Positions 29,201-35,600 of a DNA stretch of 64,000 nucleotides are shown one piece after another. The notes under the pieces are model-generated. The model ran no database searches, was not told where the DNA came from, and saw nothing but the letters and a program-made list of their open reading frames with translations. Position 1 is the stretch's first letter; every line of letters starts with the position of its first letter. The DNA comes from Amphimedon queenslandica (taxonomy: Eukaryota; Porifera; Demospongiae; Haplosclerida; Niphatidae): contig NW_003546452.1 of assembly GCF_000090795.2 (NCBI RefSeq), positions 69,408 through 133,407 of the forward strand. The letters are read 5' to 3'. The translations under genes were made by a program, and so were the position numbers.

Positions 29201-32200
29201 AGACTGGCCACACAAAGTAACCCACTATATTGAATTTAGAATGTAGATAAGTAAGTGTATCTTATATCTTAGTGATGATGTGCATCAAAGGTACTGCGTG
29301 CACTATAACCCAGCAAGACCACAGGAGTGCATGATCTAAGCCACCCACAACAATGCTTTAACCCACCCACAATGATGTTATAAGCCACCCACAATTCAAT
29401 CAAAGATTTTTATTACTATTTTGATAAAAAACAATTATAATTTTTTATAGTCTTGATGGACTTGTGCAGGATTACCGATTACACGAAGTGGGCTGTAAAA
29501 AATTTCATTGATTGGAAAACCTCTTATAAAGGTCGTCATTCCAAGGAGCCATGCCCTGATGATGTATTGTGTATTGCTTTTTCGTTTGGATCAGCATCTT
29601 TGAATGGGTGTACAATTAATGTATCAAGGTGCTTAAGATGGGAGTATTTTTAGGTACAAAACAAGCTTGGTATGTCCACAAGGACTTCTTGGGCTCACAA
29701 ATCTCTCTCCATCTGGTGTTTTGTCCTCTAATGACACTTCTATCTCTTCTTCTAGCTTTGGCACTATTTCCATCCCTTTTTCAGGTACAGTTTCCACTTT
29801 TTTATTGTCTGATACCTTACTTCTTCTCAATCTCATGCTCACAAGCTCCCAATCAGTATTATTATTCAATGTCCAGCACGTGGTAAATCTCCACATGTGT
29901 GTACGCAGAGCCTTTGATGTTTGTCATCCTGACATAAGCAATTATAACAGTCACCTCACCCTTAGGTGCACGCGCCCTCGGGATCGGTGACTGCAAATTA
30001 GATACATCAATCCTAGCCATCATGTGTTATAAGTATTACATACACTTACGTAGTCTTGTTAATTTGTGATGATGTTTTACAAGAGTAAAATGATTTTATC
30101 CAGTGTTCTTACTAGGATTTTTCTTCAGTGGGGTGGGTATGGCCATAATTTTTTGCCTTATGTTGGAACTAATTTAAATTTTTGCTGTTAAAGTAAAGCA
30201 AGGCTTCCAGTTGCAACACTCAGTAATATAATCATTCCTTTCTGTAGAAAACTGGTCTATTGAGTAGTTTATGTAATAATACTAAAAAATAAAGTGGTGC
30301 ATAAATAATTCTATTGGCTACCAGGTGGAGCAAAACTCAATCCAGGTGGTACTGTTACACCTGAAATCTGAAAAAGGCCAAGAAAGTACAATGATTTTAT
30401 CTGTAAAAATTCACCAGTGGTTACTTCAGATTCACTGACTACATTAATACTGATACTTTCAAAACTATATCTGTCGATGCTCATGTTGGCTGGCATGTTT
30501 TACATCAAGTCACAAGTGCCTTTTCTAAAGACTTTTGCATTTTGGATACCTTATTAATTACATGCAGCAGCTAAAACAATATAGTTGAGTAAGAAAGATG
30601 TCAATAAAAGCAGTCCAGAGGATCCTTGTATATACAAACCCCAAGGCTAATTATCATGACCACTAACTATACCATGTATGCCATTAAAATAATATTATAA
30701 TGATATTCATTACAGATACTAATAAATTAAGTGTCACACCCACTGGATGGAGTCTAAACAAGTATGGATAATTTCATCATCCAAAGCAAGCCTAATTCCA
30801 AGGTCATTAGGCTCCCAACTGTTGCAAAACACTTAACAGAGAAAACAACTGGTACTAACTACTAAGAGTGAAATATAGAAATAAACATGCAGATCCAGTG
30901 ATGTGGTAGATGCAGATCTAAAGCTTATTTATTCTTTCTTATATATAATGCTTTTTGTTTTTCATTAGTTTGAAAGCAGAAAGCTTGAGGTCAGCATTCA
31001 GCAAATACATTGCTAGTATCTCTTGCTGTCCAGTGTGGGTGGCTATACAATATATACAGTGCAATTAGTGATTGTGATAATTAGCCTTGGGATGGGTTAT
31101 TCTTTGGGATGCCAGTGACACTGTGGCAGTCTCAAGAATGACAATTCTGGCTCTCCTTGAATGTAAGTTCTAAGTCATAAAGCATCTAATGGACTGCGTT
31201 TAGCTCAATAAAGCATGTTTTGGGGCAAAATAGCTCAACTTAGCTTGTGGTAGCCATTGCATTTTAACTTAACGAAAACCTTGTTGATAGTAATACATAG
31301 TCTCACCCCACCCCTTTGCTACCTGCGGAGAAAGGATCTGGTAACACTGCCATCTAAAATTTGTGCAAAGAAGAATATGTGGTTGGCTCTACATCATGTG
31401 ACAAGGAGACCAGATCAGTCAAGATAGCTGAAACAGATGCTTTGCAGCAAAGATAAGATGAGGATAGAGTTTCTTGGATATCTCTTGCAGATTTGAGAGC
31501 AGCAAATCTTCAAAGAGTGCCCCAGTATTTTACTTATTATTAATGACATTTTATTATAAACACGTGACAGCATTATTATGTCATAAGTGCGATGGCGTTG
31601 CTGTAGTAAACAGGACAGTAATGGTACTCTTAAACCTTGAGAAAGAAGTCCAGGAGGCATTATAGGCTCCTTCCTTTCTTTTTGTCCTCATTCTTCCTTT
31701 TTTGTCTTAAACAGAGATCTTCCATCATATGACTGCTTGTCCTACACAAAGGGGGTGTCACTTGCATATAGCCTCTAGTTACACTTGCGACCGCAATCAA
31801 AAGCTTTGATCTGCATAAGAAGACCTTTGACACCTTGATTTACAGGCTTGATTTCCCTTGATGCTTGATTTTGATGATCTCACGTGCATGCACAACTAAT
31901 TAAAAATTCATAGATCTGCATAATCAAAGATATATGGAAAATATACATATCTTGATGCCTGCTATAGACTGTCTTGATCCCTTGATCACAACCTGATTGT
32001 CCCTTTGATGTCTTGATTTTGATTTGATCGCAGTCACAAGTATAACTACAGGCTAGATGCAAGTGGCACCCCCTTGCTACATGTGGTTCGAGCAATCTGA
32101 TCGGGACGCCACATTCTCTGGCATGAAGCACACATTTTAGATAGCAGTATCTCCAGACCCTTCCTCCACAGGTAGCGAAGGGGCGGGGTGAGACTAAGTA

Positions 32201-32534
32201 ATACACAGCTCTCAATTATGCTGGAGCACATATGTTTTTACATGTATCAATACATGGATATGGTAGCTTACAAGTAAGGTCTTAATAATAACTAGATCTA
32301 ATCCATGTTTATAATATTAACTTTAAATTTATCTGTTATTCTTGAAATTTCGCTAATTTCAGGTCGATTTTCAGACAAGGAAGTTACAATCCCCAAAGCC
32401 ATTTCAATCTAGTAAAAAATAAAAATATATAAGAAATAGCTCTTTCCATCTCGAAATGATATTTTATTTACATCATCATTCACTTTCTTCTTTTGAGCGG
32501 CTTTGTTATCGACCGTGAAAGAGTGAGAGGACAT
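1..32534 (-). CDS. RNF213-like: RNF213-like giant AAA+ ATPase / E3 ubiquitin ligase, 3' end outside window
   Basis: Intron-rich gene. The start codon is taken at 32532-32534: a short first exon ending in NDD joins in phase to one at about 32323-32400, then to 28434-28594 (WKEVESSLNYF). Further coding blocks are near 26968-27156, 25050-25480, 23430-25015, 21300-22850, 18110-20900, 14560-15600, 12240-13435, 11130-11930, 7530-9205 and 1-6900. RNF213 is a cytosolic AAA+ mechano-ATPase fused to an E3 module; in vertebrates it ubiquitylates proteins and bacterial lipopolysaccharide. Family-specific stretches include RHCGTTNP with FMIDMSRDFA, MGETGCGKT, VVFFDEAN, ACNPYR, LVGKPGSSKS, VVLDEVGLAEASPYLPLK and ISNWALDPAKMNRGI. 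By comparison with human RNF213 as remembered, the window stops a few hundred residues before the C terminus. The RING is missing (separate entry). An N gap interrupts the coding part at 21127-21239. The family call is secure; exact exon borders and the first two exons are inferred. Confidence 0.9.
1170..1290 (-). other. RZ-type zinc finger of RNF213-like protein
   Basis: Two exons encode TECTKGHKFPSTM and VDISCPECGNIIQS, giving the ligand set Cys-x3-His ... Cys-x2-Cys split by a short intron (about 1205-1244). The Cys-x3-His followed by Cys-x2-Cys is the RZ finger of RNF213 and ZNFX1; in RNF213 it is needed for lipopolysaccharide ubiquitylation. The finger is shorter than in vertebrates and lacks the usual Glu-Cys-Gly in the middle. 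Family-typical helices follow (IIRCIIHCILLWATHDGK; FVIHFVLKKI). Confidence 0.7.
2780..3690 (-). other. E3 module segment where the RING should be; RING absent
   Basis: The exon at 3410-3480 (GPQVLKSVSTLLIAVEDVV) ends with GT at 3410 and joins in frame to the exon ending at about 3013. There the protein continues with DKTDQISIKESCWNFFVDVL and LLNFC. In human RNF213 the equivalent of CWNFFVDVL follows the RING by about 30 residues. Here no C-x2-C ... C-x-H-x2-C ... C-x2-C pattern lies upstream in the flanking exons, nor in any frame of the 396-base intron (3014-3409). The neighbouring shell helices are intact, so this looks like a local loss of the RING rather than gene decay. Confidence 0.65.
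7810..8710 (-). other. AAA4 module of RNF213-like protein (active-site motifs intact)
   Basis: Walker A GKPGSSKS lies at about 8530-8554 within RIPLFLVGKPGSSKSLAKT. Walker B is in VVVLDEVGLAEAS at about 8250-8287, followed by PLKSLHPLLEDG and ISNWALDPAKMNRGILV. This is the most conserved part of the RNF213 family and agrees almost residue for residue with the vertebrate motif. The region before it (8750-9205) encodes ECSFVSLRDVERAM and a helix with FARLDSQD, also family-typical. Confidence 0.93.
9206..11132. repeat. Intron of RNF213-like gene with decayed transposon copies
   Basis: About 1.9 kb lies between coding exons. Two related AT-rich segments (about 9350-9450 and 9680-9800) share a stretch around CACCACGTGGCAATGG / CACCATGTGGCAATGG and short-range inverted repeats, so they look like two copies of one small element. 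The rest (about 10000-11100) gives no recognisable protein. Open frames here are short and have no family resemblance. Confidence 0.45.
11130..11930 (-). other. AAA3 module of RNF213-like protein (active-site motifs intact)
   Basis: Walker A GETGCGKT is encoded at about 11847-11870 and Walker B VVFFDEAN at about 11618-11640. They are followed by a sensor-like ACNPYR at the exon end near 11510. The next exons carry GAGLGW and IPLRDLVYRVLKIPDSLKAL, then the YDFGKL block. All are in the order seen in RNF213. Catalytic Lys, Thr, Asp and Glu are present, so ATP binding and hydrolysis by this module are expected. Confidence 0.9.
12240..13435 (-). other. Conserved RNF213 segment before AAA3
   Basis: Exons here encode RHCGTTNPTWKEIRHFVWFL and, further on, KTFTVKFMIDMSRDFATSS. 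These two blocks match a conserved signature of RNF213 family members, located just upstream of the first canonical Walker A. The upstream exon (13097-13435 region) carries CRSTHFYAIEMT and a helix with ALSLLYLVP. Introns between the pieces are about 50-110 bases. This segment is one of the best reasons to call the family. Confidence 0.85.
13976..14254. mobile_element. Short inverted-repeat element (MITE)
   Basis: The ends are imperfect inverted repeats containing GCAGATCTAGG on the left and the complement of GGATCTATGG on the right, with G-runs and C-runs just inside. It is flanked by CTCAACC at 13969-13975 and again at 14255-14261, which reads as a 7-8 base target duplication. No ORF. It sits in an intron of the RNF213-like gene. 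Confidence 0.7.
14560..15600 (-). other. Degenerate AAA1/AAA2 region of RNF213-like protein
   Basis: Exons encode segments ending in LVIVCSNESEGKSHVITRL and containing SKQAAAGKSLHIRKMKDRL followed by a PLHGPDV strand. The GKS is retained, but the leading glycine of a standard Walker A (GxxxxGK[ST]) is not. In RNF213 the first AAA units are degenerate and thought not to hydrolyse ATP, which fits. The preceding exons (15310-15600) carry the family stretch with LLCSSNTTLEQV. The assignment to AAA1 versus AAA2 is inferred from order only. Confidence 0.65.
15689..16164. mobile_element. TTAA-flanked MITE carrying a nested insertion
   Basis: The element is bounded by TTAA on both sides (15685-15688 and 16165-16168). 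Its ends are GGCCTTTTCACACTGGCC and the complement of GTGTGAAAAGGCC. A second copy without the insert lies at 42256-42529. TTAA targets and short terminal inverted repeats are typical of piggyBac-type non-autonomous elements. Short open frames here are by-products of the palindromes. Confidence 0.8.
15862..16068. mobile_element. TA-flanked foldback MITE nested in the TTAA element
   Basis: A 207-base palindromic element starting CCGTACAGAAGGAAATTTT and ending with a near-complement. It is flanked by TA on both sides (15860-15861, 16069-16070). The uninterrupted host sequence at 42 kb reads straight across this point, with one TA. A TA target suggests Tc1/mariner-type mobilisation. Relatives occur at 25499-25704 and 25724-25940. 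Confidence 0.8.
16495..16995. mobile_element. Long foldback element with perfect 20-base inverted repeats
   Basis: A perfect 20-base inverted repeat, TAGACCCTATAGGGCGCTAA, is at 16543-16562 with its complement at 16915-16934. Weaker pairing continues outside (TATGGGCCAT-type ends near 16501 and 16988) and inside. No transposase is seen. The open frame at 16712-16918 is inside the palindrome and resembles no known protein. Confidence 0.6.
17183..18065. mobile_element. hAT-type non-autonomous element, 883 bases
   Basis: Terminal repeats are CAGTGTTGTTTTAGTT and its near complement AACTAATACAACACTG. It is flanked by the exact 8-base duplication CTATACAG at 17175-17182 and 18066-18073. The inside is a TTTTAGTTATAG-like simple array. 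8-base duplications with CAGNG ends are diagnostic of hAT transposons. No transposase gene is present. A second hAT element is nested at 17427-17823. Confidence 0.9.
17427..17823. mobile_element. hAT-type MITE nested inside another hAT element
   Basis: The ends are TAGTGATGGGCGATAT and the complement ATATCGCCCATCACTA, with ATCGATA-rich inner arms. It is flanked by an exact 8-base duplication CTAACAAA at 17419-17426 and 17824-17831. 397 bases, no ORF. It must be younger than the 17183-18065 element that it splits. Confidence 0.92.
19826..19962. mobile_element. Small palindromic element in an RNF213-like intron
   Basis: About 137 bases with outer arms ATAGTATACTAGTAGGTCGC and a near complement ending CTAGTATACTAT, and inner arms ATATAGGACCT / AGGTCCTATAT. 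It folds into one hairpin. No clear target duplication was recognised. Confidence 0.55.
21127..21239. other. Assembly gap (113 N)
   Basis: A run of N inside the coding part of the RNF213-like gene, between minus-strand segments ending at 21126 (FNKVERKWHDHLYPIL) and starting again at about 21240. Any exon border or frame across this point is unknown. Confidence 0.99.
22850..23425. other. Intron of RNF213-like gene, no recognised content
   Basis: About 570 bases between coding exons. It includes a GC-richer patch (about 22990-23300) with GGCCGCCATTTTGGA, a motif resembling a segment near 56810 and 57000. Probably old repeat. No protein homology seen. Confidence 0.4.
25499..25704. mobile_element. 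TA-flanked foldback MITE, copy 2
   Basis: Starts CCGCATAGGGGTTATATTT and ends with the near complement of CCGTATAGGAGTTTTATTT. TA is on both sides (25497-25498, 25705-25706). Inner arms contain AATTCGCGAAATT-type repeats. 206 bases, no ORF. It lies 19 bases from the next copy. Confidence 0.75.
25724..25940. mobile_element. TA-flanked foldback MITE, copy 3
   Basis: Starts CCGTATAGCGAAAAATTTT and ends with a near complement (AAAATTTTCAGCTATACAA). TA on both sides. Its interior resembles the nested element at 15862-16068 (a block around GGCACGTGGCCACAAATT). Apparent ORFs on both strands are palindrome artefacts. Confidence 0.75.
26236..26276. repeat. (AT)n microsatellite
   Basis: About 41 bases of alternating T and A inside an intron of the RNF213-like gene. 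It creates spurious Ile-Tyr repeats on both strands. Confidence 0.98.
26743..26940. mobile_element. Decayed TA/CCGTA-type MITE
   Basis: Begins near ACCGTACAAGCTTAAAATTT and ends near AAAATTTACTACCTGTATA, an imperfect inverted repeat of the same type as the elements at 25.5-25.9 kb. More diverged; the borders are approximate. Confidence 0.4.
29450..29575 (+). pseudogene. Possible fragment of a DUF3504 / crypton-derived ORF
   Basis: A short plus-strand frame encodes TKWAVKNFIDWKTSYKGRHS followed by CPDDVL. That pattern recalls the N-terminal region of DUF3504 (ZMYM/KIAA1958-type, crypton-derived) proteins, where an aromatic-rich WA..NF.DW helix precedes a P-D-D-L. No recombinase core follows. 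It lies inside the long first large intron of the RNF213-like gene. The family assignment is from memory and weak. Confidence 0.25.
31298..32196. mobile_element. MITE with long terminal inverted repeats, interrupted by another element
   Basis: Ends: TAGTCTCACCCCACCCCTTT and the complement of a right end reading AGGGGCGGGGTGAGACTA, with pairing that continues for about 60 bases with mismatches. A related uninterrupted copy lies at 58538-59103. The host element has been split by a 331-base insert at 31746-32076. No transposase ORF. Confidence 0.8.
31746..32076. mobile_element. Nested MITE, 331 bases
   Basis: The ends pair as CAAAGGGGGTGTCACTTGCA and the complement of TGCAAGTGGCACCCCCTTG. CTAC is repeated on both sides (31742-31745, 32077-32080) while the 58-kb sister copy has it once. 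The arms contain repeated CTTGAT motifs. No ORF. Confidence 0.8.
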
Positions 32535-32699
32535 GACAGAGTTATCTCTTCGTCGAGGTCTTCGTCTACGTCTATTAGGCTACGACGTGTTCTTAATTGG
32601 CTTTTTATAAAAAAAAATTCAGTTCCCCGCGGGCAACCAAAATAATAGTCCTGATCGGCTACGACTACGACCAGCTACGAAGAACCATAGTTAGCGAAC
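32535..32699. promoter_or_regulatory. 165-base shared region between two divergent start codons
   Basis: It separates the start of the RNF213-like gene (minus) from the start of the SAM/UBL/vWA/E2 gene (plus). It is richer in CG dinucleotides than its surroundings, with repeated GGCTACGAC motifs (near 32579 and 32657) and CGTCTTCGTC-like repeats on the RNF213 side. A T/A run around 32601-32618 (TTTTTATAAAA) is TATA-like. Both 5' UTRs must lie within it, so a bidirectional promoter is likely. This assumes the RNF213-like start is right. Confidence 0.6.
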
Positions 32700-35600
32700 A
32701 TGGCTCAAAAGGGTCATCAAATCAAGCAGCAACCTATAGAGGAGAGTGAAGACGAAGAATATGAACAGCAAGCCCTGATTTTTCAGTATCTATCTAAATC
32801 TAGAGTAAACAAAGACACATTGTGGAGCGTTATCATTCCCCATATAATGTCAATGGGTTTTTCCACTGTGGATGACCTTCAAGACCTTGAGATGAAATAT
32901 CTCGACAATAACGGTGATTAGACTCTTTGTATATCTTTTTATGTCATATTTTAATTTAAAGATATTACACCGCTAGACAAAGATAGAATCATAAAGGTGG
33001 TCTCATCATCAAAAAGTTTGGAAGCTTTTACAAATCAAGTGTCAAAAGCGGCACAGCAAGATAAAGAAGACACAATATACATTCGTTACATTCTATGCAG
33101 CAGAGATCTATTCTCAAATGATATCAAGGAGTCAACAATTGAAGATATTAAGCGTACCACACCTCTTAAAGATATAATAGCTGTCATTTATGATAATAGT
33201 AATGTAGCAGCTAATGAGGTGGCTGAGTTGTATTCTGGTGAAGGATATCCACTACACAGCAATGAACTGACTAATGAAGGTGAGAATGCAGCATTTGGTT
33301 ACTGGATGCTTTTGTAAATAAAATGGGTGGGTGGTTTGACCTTTATACCAGCCCTCAATTGTTCAATCAAATTTTTTTAATTTTTTAATAGAATCATTGA
33401 TGAGGTGGGGTATTGATGATGGTGACCTTTTTTATGTCCTAATAAGAAAAAAAGATCAGCCTGGACAGCTACAGTTTGCTACACTACCTAAAGTTGATTA
33501 TGACATAGGTAAATTTGCAGTAGTATTTTGATTTAATAGATCTAAGTGTTAATATTATCTATGATTTGATTCTTTTATAGGTCAGGAAAGCTTTATAGTA
33601 GAAACACCCTTTATGAAAGACTTCACTGTTAATGCTTATATTGATTCTGATTCACCTGAAGACATAGCACAGAAAATATATAGTATCACTAATATACCAG
33701 TACCATACATGAGCTTATATGTAAGGTGTGAATGCTTCTGTTACAATGAATGGGGATGTATTACTGTAATTTTTAGGAAAGGTTGTCATTTTGGAAAGCT
33801 TAACACATTTACAGAATTGAATGATGATGATATTATTCGTGTTGTTTTACGCAACCCACAAGAAGTAGCCACTCCACGGTCACGTCATTATGGCAGTCGT
33901 AGTTATAATCCTTTGGTACCTCAAACAAATGAAGGGATCTCCAAGTTCTTTTCAATTTTAAAATTTTTGGTAAGATTATAAAATAATACTTTATACGTGT
34001 AAGTCTATATACTCATTAGTGTTCAGTGCAGACATACAATAAGGAATATAAATTTGAGAAGCTCCTGTGTTATATGTTGAAAATAACAGAGTTCCCACCA
34101 CTAGTGCATGCTCTTTATACGTTAAAGGAACAATCATTTTTAACTATAGCAGGATGGGTAAGCAATTATTGATTTTTTATCAAGCATAATATATTCATTT
34201 ATTTCACAGACTGCACTTATTGAGGGCTGCTACTGTCTTTTTAAAGCTATTTTAAGTCACCAAATACATGGTAACAATATGTTTGCCTCACTATGATAAC
34301 CATTGTTTGTATAGTATCTGATGATGAAGTGTTTGAGTTTTCTGATTACACTTGGGGATTACTAATACATTTGTCTAAAGTAAGTCATTCATTAAGTGAT
34401 ATCAGCCAAACAGTATCATCCAGCCAAACAGTATCATTCATGTGTAATGCTCACTTCCAAGCATTTAGCAAATTCATTATTAACACTTATCCTATGAATA
34501 ATTATTATAGGAAATAACCGAAATTAATTGTGTTGAATTCAATCAAGTGTCTCTTGTGTGTCCATTATCAGAGAAGAGGATACAAACACCAATTCATGTA
34601 GTCAATAACTCTGACCTGGGACCCTTTGATAAAACTAACATACTCTCAGCACCACAAAGTAACAATTAACACTTCTATTTAATAATTAACCTTATGTGCA
34701 CGTAGGCTTGTCAAATTATGGAATAGATTTTGAAGTGACAGGTGACATTTTAATAGAAGATGAAGATACAGCTCGATACCTTATGTATTATCCTTGGGAA
34801 AATGATGACAAAATATTTGTGTGGGAAAATCCACCTAAACCAGATATATCTATGTCAGTTAAGATCTGTAGTCCATTTTTATTATTACTATAAACTTTAG
34901 GACATGTAAGAAAGTATGTGTGCAGTATAGTTTGGATATGATAACTGACTCTTTGTCTGAATTGTGCATTGTTCATCCTCATGGTCTGTTTGCTGGAAAT
35001 GAATGCTTGACATATATAAATAGAGGTACTTTACTTTATATTACATTTACATACATTTTGTTGAATTACTTTACCTCTTAGGTCAATTGGTATATTTTCT
35101 TGGTGCTGCTAAAGGCACAGATGAGAAGCGTAGATTATATAACCCTGTTTCCAGCAATGAAGAGTACATTTTATCACTCTCTAAAGCTGAATTAATGACT
35201 ATTGGACAGTAAGATTATAAATAATAATTCACTGGTAGTTAATTGTAATTCTGTAGTCAACAGTTAAAGGAATTTGTATCACATGATTTAACAGCTAATT
35301 TAAAGGCTATCAGTGGTATTTATAGTCCACAGGAACTGACTATTACAAGGTAATAGTTTACAAGTGATGAATATTATTAGAATATTCATAGATTGTCAGC
35401 TGTCATAGAGCCACAGGAAAGCATTCAATGGGAACCTGAAGAAGCCATTGTTGTAAGTCATGTGTTTGGCAGATACATGTACAACAATTTTTTTACTAAC
35501 AATTGCCATGCTTTTTTTGAACTACAACGCCTGCACTATTTTGTCTTTTGTAAGGTTTTACTCGACCACAGTGGCTCAATGGGCAGTGCAGTATATTCAG

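Larger units (their letters stand above)
28600..32320. other. Long transposon-filled intron near the start of the RNF213-like gene
   Basis: 3.7 kb between the 28434-28594 exon and the 32323-32400 exon. It holds the possible DUF3504 fragment, a nested pair of MITEs (31298-32196) and otherwise featureless AT-rich sequence. Frames at 29633-29990 and 30311-30496 are open but unrecognised. If the first two exons are wrong, this stretch is instead the intergenic region upstream of the gene. Confidence 0.5.
18110..32534 (-). other. N-terminal and stalk part of RNF213-like protein
   Basis: This stretch holds the poorly conserved helical N-terminal region, in many short exons. The clearest family match is at 18227-19096, where a segment with LNYYTTEQLIVFRKEL follows a Trp/Cys-rich helix; vertebrate RNF213 carries an equivalent block before AAA1. 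The rest (for example 23424-23759 and 20198-20854) is predicted helical, without Zn or nucleotide motifs, and is joined to the gene by phase-compatible GT-AG introns and by lying on the same strand without competing genes. The 28.6-32.3 kb intron is unusually long for this gene and is filled with transposons. A separate small gene inside it cannot be excluded. Confidence 0.6.

Noticed and set aside
29633-29990. Long overlapping open frames on both strands (Ser/Thr-rich on plus, Glu-rich on minus)
   Set aside because: No recognisable domain, no splice or homology support; left as unexplained sequence in the long intron.
33301-33390. Possible frameshift in the E2 fusion gene after 33279
   Set aside because: A normal GTGAG ... 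AATAG intron restores the frame, so no frameshift is needed.
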